From Firmicutes bacterium CAG:345 (GTDB lineage Bacteria > Bacillota_I > Bacilli_A > RFN20 > CAG-288): a DNA stretch of 22,071 nt. The stretch spans positions 1-22,071 of the forward strand of contig FR893378.1 in NCBI GenBank assembly GCA_000433315.1. The letters run 5' to 3'. The position numbers were made by a program, and so were the translations under genes. Below are positions 6,332 through 14,264 of this stretch, one piece after another (within the stretch, counting starts at the first letter, position 1; the number at the start of each line of letters is the position of its first letter). Under the pieces are notes generated by a model. The model made no database searches, was not told the DNA's origin, and saw nothing but the letters and a program-made list of their open reading frames with translations.

Positions 6332-6408
6332 TGGTGACCCGTATGGGATTCGAACCCATGAATGCATGCGTGAGAGGCATGTGAGTTAAGCCGCTTCTCC
6401 AACGAGCC
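6332..6408 (-). tRNA. tRNA-Glu, anticodon CUC, CCA encoded
   Basis: The minus strand folds into a complete cloverleaf of 77 nt. The acceptor GGCTCGT pairs with ACGGGTC (two G-U type pairs), the D stem is GAG/CTC, the anticodon stem CATGC/GCATG encloses loop CTCTCAC with anticodon CTC, and the T arm is ATGGG-TTCGAAT-CCCAT. Discriminator A and an encoded CCA follow. The anticodon reads GAG (Glu), and the body resembles Firmicutes tRNA-Glu. It has its own promoter and terminator. In AT-rich Firmicutes the usual tRNA-Glu has UUC, so this is an additional, less common isoacceptor or an altered copy. Confidence 0.9.
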
Positions 6409-6436
6409 AGCCTTTATATTTAATCATATTTTTTTA

Positions 6437-6464
6437 ATTGTATCAAGTAAATTAATTTTTTCAA
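6437..6464 (-). promoter_or_regulatory. Promoter of tRNA-Glu(CUC)
   Basis: On the minus strand TTGAAA (6459-6464), a 16-bp spacer and an extended -10 TGA-TACAAT (6437-6442) lie about 29 bp ahead of the tRNA 5' end. Confidence 0.55.
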
Positions 6465-6484
6465 ATTTGTTTTAATGAAAATAT

Positions 6485-6952
6485 TTATTTATATAGCACT
6501 ACTTTTTTAGGATTAGATAAGTCTTTTTCTTTAATGAAACATTCTATATAATCACCAACATTATAATCGTTAAGAAATTTAAATCCTCCTGACATAACTA
6601 TAACTTTAACTACTTTATCAACTTTTTCAGTTTCAATAGTTCCATGCATAGTGGCAAATATACTTCTTTCAGTAATTTTAACAATTACAATTTTTCCGTT
6701 TGTATTTTTAAATGGTAAAAAACTATATAAAAAATATGATAATTTTCCAATACAAAATAATGCTATAAATATATCAACACATGTAAGAACTATAAGAACA
6801 AAATTAGCGTTAACTTTATTAGTAGCTCTATAGTAGTTAGCCTTAAAATAAATAGTAAATCCAAGAAAAACTATAAAAAATAAAAATGGAACGATAAAGG
6901 AAATAATCATCCAATAATATCCATACATCTTTTTTATATTGAATTTTTTCAT
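6485..6952 (-). CDS. Two-TM membrane protein, paralogue of the gene at 369-845
   Basis: The protein starts MKKFNIKKMYGYYW, matching the start of the paralogue, has two hydrophobic segments, and ends in the same soluble domain (FLPFKN, VKITERSI, GTIE, GDYIECFIKEKDLSNPK, VVLYK). At 155 residues it is slightly shorter. I chose the ATG at 6950-6952 because AAGGAGG lies eight bases upstream and the paralogue aligns from there. An in-frame ATG 15 codons further upstream (6997) would add an unrelated tail and lacks this site. A TATAAT at 6996-7001 (minus strand) may be the -10 box. Unlike its paralogue it has no secreted-protein gene ahead of it, so it stands alone beside the tRNA gene. Function unknown. 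Confidence 0.8.
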   Translation of the reverse strand: MKKFNIKKMYGYYWMIISFIVPFLFFIVFLGFTIYFKANYYRATNKVNANFVLIVLTCVDIFIALFCIGKLSYFLYSFLPFKNTNGKIVIVKITERSIFATMHGTIETEKVDKVVKVIVMSGGFKFLNDYNVGDYIECFIKEKDLSNPKKVVLYK

Positions 6953-7069
6953 GTATAACCTCCTTGAACTCGTTTTGTTATTCGTTACTAACAACATTAT
7001 AAATTAATTGATTTAAAATTTCATCAAGTTATTTTTGCCGAAATTTTATAATTAATTTATAGTCATGTT

Positions 7070-7100
7070 TTTACAAAAATTATCAATCCTATGGTATTAT
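7070..7100 (+). promoter_or_regulatory. Extended -10 promoter of the replication operon
   Basis: TG-G-TATTAT (TATTAT at 7095-7100) is an extended -10 element, with TTTACA (7070-7075) 19 bp upstream as a weak -35. Transcription would start at about 7107, which is the A of the ATG of the first gene. Confidence 0.5.
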
Positions 7101-7106
7101 ATAGGC

Positions 7107-7370
7107 ATGAATGAAAATGCACTTACTTTAAACGAAGCTATTGAATTATATAAAAATGGACATCAAGTTTATACTTACATTCAATCTCGGAAAACTTATC
7201 TTTTTTTAATAAAAGATAAATACATTTTAAAAAATGGAGAAACTGCTTTATATTTAACATACAAAGAACTCGATGAACTTTTTGGGAAAGCAAATTATTT
7301 TGAAGATGAAAATGTCGAAGAAATTGTTGATCCTTTAAAAGATCAAGAGTATTATTCTTGGAGACAATAA
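7107..7370 (+). CDS. Small protein of unknown function at the head of the dnaE-polA operon
   Basis: The 87-residue soluble protein starts MNENALTLNEAIELYKNGHQ and ends ..DQEYYSWRQ, with no signal peptide or membrane segment. I chose ATG 7107 over the in-frame ATG at 7065 because a promoter -10 box (7095-7100) lies between them, and the extra 14 residues look non-coding. No Shine-Dalgarno precedes 7107, and the predicted transcription start coincides with it, so the mRNA is probably leaderless. The dnaE start follows 4 bp after the stop, so the two are co-transcribed. The first helix (LTLNEAIELYKNGHQVYTY) followed by a short beta-rich stretch has the look of a small helix-beta fold, but no family is recognised. 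A link to replication is suggested only by position. Confidence 0.65.
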   Translation: MNENALTLNEAIELYKNGHQVYTYIQSRKTYLFLIKDKYILKNGETALYLTYKELDELFGKANYFEDENVEEIVDPLKDQEYYSWRQ

Positions 7371-7374
7371 TTGT

Positions 7375-10275
7375 ATGGATGTAAAAGATGAACTAAATTT
7401 TTATCCTCTTCAAGTTCATTCTTATTATGATTTTTTTGAATCAGCTATGACTCCCGAAGAATATGCCAAGGGGCTTATGGCTAATGGGTATAGCGGAGGA
7501 TCCTTAACTGATTTTTTATCTTTTAAAGGAATTGCTAAATATTCAAATGAATTTTCAAAATATAATCTGAATTTTGTTAGTGGAATAGAAATTAATCTTG
7601 TTGAAAAAGAAGAGTTTTTTACTTTGCTTTTATATGTTCAAAACGAAGAAGGATATAGATTTATTTTGTCTTTAATAAATAGTGGCAAAAAAGTGTTTAA
7701 TATATCTGATTTTAATAACATTACAGGTGTTGCTGCTATTATTAAAAGTGATAATTCTAATTTTTTTGACAAATGGTCAAATTCTTTTTCACATTTTATC
7801 GCCAGTTTAGCTTCACTTTTTAAAATGTTTTATATCGGGGTGGAAATCTATTCAGAAGGTGAAAAAGAAATTGCTGCTGAAATTAGAAAGAATGCAAAAA
7901 TGCATTCAATTCAAACAATTGCTATTCCAGAAATTAAATATCTTTCAAAAAGTTATTTTCGCCGATATTGCTTGCTTCAGGCAATAAAGCATAAAAAATT
8001 AGTTGATGATTATTTAAATTTGCCACAATGTTTTTTCATGCTTTCTAAAAAAGCCTTAACAAAAATATATACCGAAGAAGAAATTAAGGCTACATCGATT
8101 TTAGCATCTTCGTGTTCGTTCAATATTTTTTCTTCTCGAGGAGATATATATCATTTTTTTAAAACCAATGAAGAGAGCGATAATTTTTTAAAAGAAAAAG
8201 TTTTAACTAAATTAAAAGAGAAAAAATTGAGCGAAGAATATTATTCAAGAGCTTTATATGAATTAGATATTATCAGTAAAATGGGATTTTCTGACTATTT
8301 TTTAATAGTTGAAGACTATGTTAAATATGCAAAAACACATGATATTAAGGTGGGACCAGGCCGTGGTTCCGCCGCAAGCAGTTTAGTCTCTTTTTTGCTA
8401 AATATAACAGAGATAGACCCGATTAAACATGAATTGATTTTTGAAAGATTTTTGAATCCAAGCCGTGTAACAATGCCTGATATCGATATCGATTTCGAAG
8501 ATACAAAAAGGGAAAATATAATTAATTATTTAAAAGAAAAATATGGTGAAGATAGGGTAAAACAAATTATAACTTATTCAAATTTTAAATCTTCTTCGAG
8601 TTTAAATGCTTTGATTGAAATTCGATCAGATGTTCGAATTGAATATGTTAAAAGAATTTCAAATGCTTTGAAATATTCCAAAGATTTAAAGGAAGCTTTA
8701 CAATACAATAAGGCGATTAGAGAAATTTCACAAGATCAATTTTATTTAGAAATTATAAAAGATGCGATGTTAATTGAAGGTTTTCCTAATAATACTTCTA
8801 AACATGCTTCTGGTGTGATTTTAAACAATGAAAAATTGAATGATTTAGTTCCTACCAGAGATGGGATAATTGAATTTGAGTTTGCTGATTTAGAGAAAAT
8901 GCATTTTTTAAAATTAGATATTCTCGGATTATCAAATTTATCTTTTATACGGAAAATAGAGGACAAAATATTATCTCACTGCAAAACTCTTCCATTAGTA
9001 GATGATGAGCATCTTGATGATAAACTTGCTTTTGATGTGCTTTCGATAGGAAATACTTTAGGAATATTCCAACTTGAGTCTTCGGGAATGAAAGATGCCA
9101 TAAAAAAAGTTAATCCTAATTGCTTTGATGATCTTGTTGCTCTTATTGCTTTGTATCGTCCAGGCCCGATTGATAATATTTCTACTTACGCTTTGAACAA
9201 GAAAAATCCTGATCAAATTAAGCATTATACCAAAGAAATCGATGACGTTTTAAAAAGCACCAATAACATCATAATATATCAAGAGCAGATTATGGCAATT
9301 GTTAAAAATTATGCTGGTTTATCTTCAAGTGTTGCGGATTCTTTTAGAAAAGCTATTGCCAAAAAAGATTCTGAAAAAATGGAAAAATACAAAGAAATTT
9401 TCTATGAAAGTGCTAAAGAAAAAGGAAAAGACATTAAAGAAATAGAAGAAATATATAAATTAATAGAAAAATTTGCTCTTTATGGATTTAATAAAGCTCA
9501 TAGTGTTTCCTATGCATTGATATCTTTTAAACTTTTGGTATATAAAACTCATTTTCCATTAGAGTTTTATGAATGTCTTTTGGAAAATGGAACTTTGAAT
9601 TTTGAATTAGGAAAAGCATTAGAAGATGAATTCTTAAAAATTAATAAAAAAATAATGGGACCAAGAATTTTGTTTAGCGGTAAAGAGCTTGTCGAAAAAG
9701 ATAATGTAATATATTTTCCATATTCAATTATTAAGGGATTGGATAAAAATACCATAAATTCATTATTGGAATTTAATATTGATGATAAAAATTTAACTAA
9801 AGAAAAAAGTATTTATTCGATATTTTGTTATCTTTTAGATAATAATGTTTCGGAAAATGATATGAAAAAACTTATAGATGCTGGAGTATTTTCGAACTTT
9901 GAAGAAAATAGAGAAGTGATGAGATACAATTTTTCATCTTTAGCCACTTGCAATATGCTTGAGGAGAATAACTCTTTTGTCTTTTTAGAAAAAGAAAAAA
10001 ATTATATTGAAGATTATATTCGCGAATATTCAACACTTGGTTTTGTTTTTAATAATCCATTAAAAGAATATTTTTACAAGAATTCAGATGTTTTTATCAT
10101 TCTTCATTGTCGAAATTATAATAGTACTGAATTCGAAGCACTTAATAATTATGGTATACTTAATTTATATTTTTCTGAAAAAGTAGAACTACATAATAAT
10201 GTTATTATAAAAGTTACTGGAAGAAGAAATAAAATGCGCTATTTTGTCGATAGCTATATAGAGGTGAAATTATGA
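7375..10275 (+). CDS. dnaE: DNA polymerase III alpha subunit, DnaE type
   Basis: The C-family replicative polymerase copies DNA as part of the replisome, in low-GC Firmicutes usually beside PolC (not in this window). GPGRGSAASS is at about residues 327-336, and the catalytic acidic pair PDIDIDFED is at about 367-375. FLKLDILGL near 512-520 supplies the third carboxylate. PGPID and the helix-hairpin-helix region follow. At 966 residues it is shorter than B. subtilis DnaE (about 1115), mainly at the C-terminus, where only a short beta-rich tail replaces a full OB region. The N-terminal PHP domain is degenerate: LQVHS replaces the usual LHVHS and LTDFLSFKG replaces TDH...G, so metal ligands are lost and proofreading by it is unlikely. 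GGAG lies 11 bases before the ATG. Its TGA stop overlaps the polA start (ATGA). Confidence 0.95.
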   Translation: MDVKDELNFYPLQVHSYYDFFESAMTPEEYAKGLMANGYSGGSLTDFLSFKGIAKYSNEFSKYNLNFVSGIEINLVEKEEFFTLLLYVQNEEGYRFILSLINSGKKVFNISDFNNITGVAAIIKSDNSNFFDKWSNSFSHFIASLASLFKMFYIGVEIYSEGEKEIAAEIRKNAKMHSIQTIAIPEIKYLSKSYFRRYCLLQAIKHKKLVDDYLNLPQCFFMLSKKALTKIYTEEEIKATSILASSCSFNIFSSRGDIYHFFKTNEESDNFLKEKVLTKLKEKKLSEEYYSRALYELDIISKMGFSDYFLIVEDYVKYAKTHDIKVGPGRGSAASSLVSFLLNITEIDPIKHELIFERFLNPSRVTMPDIDIDFEDTKRENIINYLKEKYGEDRVKQIITYSNFKSSSSLNALIEIRSDVRIEYVKRISNALKYSKDLKEALQYNKAIREISQDQFYLEIIKDAMLIEGFPNNTSKHASGVILNNEKLNDLVPTRDGIIEFEFADLEKMHFLKLDILGLSNLSFIRKIEDKILSHCKTLPLVDDEHLDDKLAFDVLSIGNTLGIFQLESSGMKDAIKKVNPNCFDDLVALIALYRPGPIDNISTYALNKKNPDQIKHYTKEIDDVLKSTNNIIIYQEQIMAIVKNYAGLSSSVADSFRKAIAKKDSEKMEKYKEIFYESAKEKGKDIKEIEEIYKLIEKFALYGFNKAHSVSYALISFKLLVYKTHFPLEFYECLLENGTLNFELGKALEDEFLKINKKIMGPRILFSGKELVEKDNVIYFPYSIIKGLDKNTINSLLEFNIDDKNLTKEKSIYSIFCYLLDNNVSENDMKKLIDAGVFSNFEENREVMRYNFSSLATCNMLEENNSFVFLEKEKNYIEDYIREYSTLGFVFNNPLKEYFYKNSDVFIILHCRNYNSTEFEALNNYGILNLYFSEKVELHNNVIIKVTGRRNKMRYFVDSYIEVKL

Positions 10276-12866
10276 GTCATATAAAAATTGTCGATGGAAA
10301 TTCATTATTATTTAGATCTTTTTATGCCATGTATAGACCAGGTGTTCCTCTTATGTCAAATAAGGATGGCATACCGACAAATGCTATTTTTATCTTTCAT
10401 AAATTTATGAAAAAATTAAAAGATGATTTAAACGAAGGAGACCGTCTTATAGTTTGTTTCGATACAGGAAAAAAGACATTTAGATCTAAGTTATTAGACC
10501 AATATAAACAACAGAGAAAACCAATTGAACCAGAATTGAAAGTTCAAATTCCAATTTCTCGAGAAATGCTTGATGCTATGAATATTTCTCATTGTGAATT
10601 AGAAGGATATGAAGCTGATGATCTTGCTGGTAGCCTAGCAAAATATGCTGAAAAATTAGGAGATAAAGTTGATTTATATACTTCTGATAAAGATTATTTT
10701 CAATTGATTTCACCAAATATTTCGGTTAATTTTTTAAGAAAAGGTTTGAGTGAAGTTCAGTGCTATACAATGGATAATTTTCATGAATTATTTGGAATTA
10801 ATCCTTGTCAAATAACAGATTATAAAGGACTTGTTGGCGATTCTAGCGATAATTTTAAAGGTATACCTGGAATTGGTGAAAAAACAGCGATAAAGCTTTT
10901 AAATACTTATAATGATTTGGATGAGATTATCCAAGCTATGAAATCTCAAAAGACAAAGACAGCTTTAAATATTGTTGAACATGAAGAAGATGGACAATTC
11001 TGCAAAAAATTAGCTGAAATAGTTTTAAATTTACCGGTGGAAGAATACTATAATTCATCTATGGTTAAAGATTATGATAATGATGCTCTTTTAAGTTTTT
11101 ATAGTAAATATAGTTTTAATTCTTTTGCTAATGAACTTAAAAAGAAGATGGAAGTTCGTCTTTTTGATATTGAAAGAGTTGATTCTTTGACTCAAGATGC
11201 CGAAAAAGAAAAAATTATTGAAATTTCTTCTTTAAAGGAAGTTTTAAATCCTGAAGTATTTGTTTTTGATTATGATCAAAAAAATTATCATCGTGCCAAT
11301 ATAAAAAATTTGTTTGTCGGAAGCAGCGATAAGAAAATTTATACATTGCCAGCTGATAAAATAAAAGATGATTTGTATTTAAAAGAATTTTTTGAAAATT
11401 CATCGAATACTTATTCAGCATATGACAATAAAGCATTGATAGTAATTTTAAGCAGATATCAAATTGATGTTAAGGCTAAAGTTGAATTCGACTTGCTTTT
11501 AGTAACATATCTTATTGATACCAATGTCGAAGATTCTCCTTCAGCTGTTTTAGATTCTTATGATTATTCTTATGGGGATAATTTAAATATTTATTGCACC
11601 ATTTGTTCAGCTATATTAAATTTGAAAAATTCTATTATTAAAAAGCTTGAGGTTTTGGATGAATTAAAATTATATAAAGAAGTTGAATTGCCTTTATCTT
11701 CAGTCTTAGCTTCGATGGAAATTGAAGGTGTTCCTTTAAATGTTGAAGCTATCGATAATTATGGGAAAAGTATTCATAGAAAAATGGATGCTATAAAAGA
11801 AGAAATCATGAGTTATTCAAATGAAGAAATCAATTTGAATTCTCCTCGTCAAGTGGGACATTTTCTCTATGAAGTTTTAAATATACCTAAACCAGATAAA
11901 AAAGGTTCTACTGCTAACGATATGCTGTTGAAGATCGTCGATGAGCATCCTGTTGTGAGTTTATTAATAAATTATCGGAAATATGCTAAATTAACTTCTT
12001 CGTATACGGATACTTTGCCATCGCAAGTTTTTTCTGATGGTAAAATTCATGCTATGTTTAATCAAGCTTTGACAACGACAGGAAGATTATCGATGTCAGA
12101 ACCAAATTTACAAAATATATCGATTAGAGATGAAGAAGGAAAATTGATTCGCAAATGTTTCTTTTATCCTGATGATGAAAATTTATTCTTATCTTTTGAT
12201 TATTCTCAAATTGAATTGAGAATTCTAGCTCATGTTACAGGTGATCAAAATTTGATTGATGTTTTTAATTCTGGAGAAGATATTCATGCTTCGACAGCCA
12301 GCAAAATCTTTGGAATTCCATTAAAGGATGTGTCACATCAACAAAGAGCAATTGCAAAAACAGTTAACTTTTCTATAGTTTATGGAACTACTCCATATGG
12401 ATTAGCAGATAAATTGAAGATTTCCCCAGCGGAAGCAAAAACAATAATCGAAGCTTTTTATAATACATTCCCAGGAATAAGAACTTTTGAAGAAAAAGTC
12501 AAAAAAGAAGTAAACGAAAAAGAATTTATAAAGACTATGCTAAAAAGAAGAAGATATTTAAAAGATATTCATTCATCAAATCATTTATTAAGAGCTTTTT
12601 CGGAAAGAGCAGCAATAAATGCTGTAATCCAAGGAAGTGCAGCTGATTTGATCAAAGTTGCGATGATAAATACTTATAAAGCTCTACTTCCTTATAAAAC
12701 TAAGATGATATTGCAGATTCATGATGAATTGATATTTAAAGTTCCAAAAGAAGAAATTGAAATTATTAAACCGATTATAAAAAATGCTATGGAAAGTGCA
12801 ATGAACCTTTCGATTCCTCTTCAGGTTGAAGGTGAAGAAGGAAAAACGTGGTATGATGCAAAGTAG
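10272..12866 (+). CDS. polA: DNA polymerase I with 5' nuclease and inactive 3'-5' exonuclease domain
   Basis: This enzyme fills gaps and removes RNA primers and damaged strands. Residues 1 to about 290 are the 5'-3' nuclease (IVDGNSLLFRSFYAMY, EGYEADDLAGSLA, TSDKDYFQLI, GDSSDNFKGIPGIGEKTA). The middle domain is a 3'-5' exonuclease relic: VFVFDYDQ replaces the FDTET motif and the other acidic ligands are not evident, as in Bacillus and Taq enzymes, so no proofreading is expected. The polymerase domain has motif A LSFDYSQIELRILAH (about 640-654), motif B RAIAKTVNFSIVYG (about 692-705) and motif C QIHDELIF (about 815-822). At 864 residues it has the normal length. The start overlaps dnaE by 4 bp and is preceded by GAGGTGAAATT. 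The next gene begins 8 bp after its TAG. Confidence 0.97.
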   Translation: MSHIKIVDGNSLLFRSFYAMYRPGVPLMSNKDGIPTNAIFIFHKFMKKLKDDLNEGDRLIVCFDTGKKTFRSKLLDQYKQQRKPIEPELKVQIPISREMLDAMNISHCELEGYEADDLAGSLAKYAEKLGDKVDLYTSDKDYFQLISPNISVNFLRKGLSEVQCYTMDNFHELFGINPCQITDYKGLVGDSSDNFKGIPGIGEKTAIKLLNTYNDLDEIIQAMKSQKTKTALNIVEHEEDGQFCKKLAEIVLNLPVEEYYNSSMVKDYDNDALLSFYSKYSFNSFANELKKKMEVRLFDIERVDSLTQDAEKEKIIEISSLKEVLNPEVFVFDYDQKNYHRANIKNLFVGSSDKKIYTLPADKIKDDLYLKEFFENSSNTYSAYDNKALIVILSRYQIDVKAKVEFDLLLVTYLIDTNVEDSPSAVLDSYDYSYGDNLNIYCTICSAILNLKNSIIKKLEVLDELKLYKEVELPLSSVLASMEIEGVPLNVEAIDNYGKSIHRKMDAIKEEIMSYSNEEINLNSPRQVGHFLYEVLNIPKPDKKGSTANDMLLKIVDEHPVVSLLINYRKYAKLTSSYTDTLPSQVFSDGKIHAMFNQALTTTGRLSMSEPNLQNISIRDEEGKLIRKCFFYPDDENLFLSFDYSQIELRILAHVTGDQNLIDVFNSGEDIHASTASKIFGIPLKDVSHQQRAIAKTVNFSIVYGTTPYGLADKLKISPAEAKTIIEAFYNTFPGIRTFEEKVKKEVNEKEFIKTMLKRRRYLKDIHSSNHLLRAFSERAAINAVIQGSAADLIKVAMINTYKALLPYKTKMILQIHDELIFKVPKEEIEIIKPIIKNAMESAMNLSIPLQVEGEEGKTWYDAK

Positions 12867-12874
12867 GTGAAATT

Positions 12875-14257
12875 ATGCCAGAATTACCAGAAGTTGAAAC
12901 AGTTTGTCGGACATTGAAGTCACAAATTATAGGGAAAAGAGTTGAATCAGCAACTCTTTTATATCCACGAGTTATTAAAAGTTTAAATCTATCTTTAAAT
13001 GATTTAATTGGACATAAATTTACAGAGATAGAACGAATAGGAAAATTTATAATTTTTCATCTCAGTGAAGATTATCATATGGTTTTACATTTGAGAATGG
13101 AAGGAAAAATATTTTATTTTGAGAAAATGCCTCCTATTATAAAAGCGATGAGTTTTTATTTAAGTCTTGATGAAGGTTATTTAGTCTTTCAAGATACTCG
13201 TAAATTTGGTGTAGACTATGTTTTTAAAGGAACGGATTTTTATAATGAAGAACCTTTGGTTAAAGTTGGAAAAGATCCTTTTAACATGGATGTAGACACT
13301 CTTTATAATTTATATTCTAAGGAAAATGGATTTTTAAAAGAAACTTTATTGAATCAAACTTTGATGTCGGGAATTGGAAATATTTATGCCGATGAAATAC
13401 TTTTTGCCTCAAATTTATCACCATTTATTTCTCCAAAGAATTTGACCTATACTGATGTTAATAATATATTAGAAAACGCTAAAAAAATTATGGCTAGAAG
13501 TATTGAACTAGGTGGATCAACAGTAAAAACTTATCTTTCTAGTGCCAATCATGCAGGTAGCTTTCAAGATGAGCTAAAAGTGTATAGTCATGAACATGAA
13601 CCATGTCCGATTTGTAAGACACGTTTAGAAAAAAGACCACTAGGAGGAAGAGGAACAACTTTTTGTCGCCACTGCCAAAAAACTGGACAAATTATAGGAA
13701 TAACAGGGCTTATTGGAACTGGAAAATCTACTTTGACAAAAGTGTTTGTTAGCCATGGATACTTACTTTATGATTGTGATAAAAAAGTGGCTGAGTTATA
13801 TGAAGATGAACAATTTATTAAAAGTATTAAAGATAAATTTGCTCCGATATTTGATGAAGAATTCTCAAAAGAAGTTGTTTTAAAAAATTTGCAAGAAAAC
13901 AAGATATTTAGAAGAAAATATGAAACATTTGTATATCAAATTATTTCAAATGATCTTATTAATTTTTTAAATCATCATTCATCTAATAATATTGTTGTTG
14001 AAGCTCCACGTCTTTTCGAAGCTCATTTAGAAAAATATATGTCTTATGTAATTGCTGTTGTTGCTCAAAGTGATACAATTTATCAAAGATTATTAAATCG
14101 CGGTGCTAAAAATATTGATAAGTTATTAGAATTAAATAAAAAATCACAGATAATCGATAAAATGGATAAAGTAGATTTCATTTTTGAAAATGATTTTCCT
14201 ATAGAAGAATTTTCTGAAAGAGCAGATTTATTTGTAAAAAAGATAATGGAAAAGTAG
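12875..14257 (+). CDS. Fused formamidopyrimidine-DNA glycosylase and dephospho-CoA kinase (Fpg-CoaE)
   Basis: The N-terminal part (to about residue 269) is a full Fpg/MutM base-excision enzyme for oxidised purines. It has PELPEVETV (catalytic Pro2 and Glu3), the Lys in RIGKFIIF, LHLRMEGKI, QDTRKFG, the helix-two-turn-helix LMSGIGNIYADE, and a C-terminal zinc finger with Cys 244, 247, 264 and 267, the last of them in FCRHCQ. Immediately after this, with no linker, IIGITGLIGTGKST (P-loop about 278-286) begins a CoaE domain of about 185 residues, the last enzyme of CoA synthesis. It keeps YDCDKKVAELY, VVEAPRLFE and a final FIFEND, but the usual HP-x-I motif reads YQII, so activity is not certain. 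There is no internal start or ribosome site for a separate CoaE. Preceded by AGGTGAAATT, 8 bp after polA. Confidence 0.93.
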   Translation: MPELPEVETVCRTLKSQIIGKRVESATLLYPRVIKSLNLSLNDLIGHKFTEIERIGKFIIFHLSEDYHMVLHLRMEGKIFYFEKMPPIIKAMSFYLSLDEGYLVFQDTRKFGVDYVFKGTDFYNEEPLVKVGKDPFNMDVDTLYNLYSKENGFLKETLLNQTLMSGIGNIYADEILFASNLSPFISPKNLTYTDVNNILENAKKIMARSIELGGSTVKTYLSSANHAGSFQDELKVYSHEHEPCPICKTRLEKRPLGGRGTTFCRHCQKTGQIIGITGLIGTGKSTLTKVFVSHGYLLYDCDKKVAELYEDEQFIKSIKDKFAPIFDEEFSKEVVLKNLQENKIFRRKYETFVYQIISNDLINFLNHHSSNNIVVEAPRLFEAHLEKYMSYVIAVVAQSDTIYQRLLNRGAKNIDKLLELNKKSQIIDKMDKVDFIFENDFPIEEFSERADLFVKKIMEK

Positions 14258-14264
14258 GTGAAAT

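Noticed and set aside
6953..6997. Upstream ATG for the second two-TM protein
   Set aside because: The perfect AAGGAGG lies just before the internal ATG at 6952 and the paralogue aligns from that Met.
7065..7106. N-terminal extension of the small protein ahead of dnaE
   Set aside because: The -10 box lies inside it and the extra residues look non-coding; ATG 7107 is preferred.
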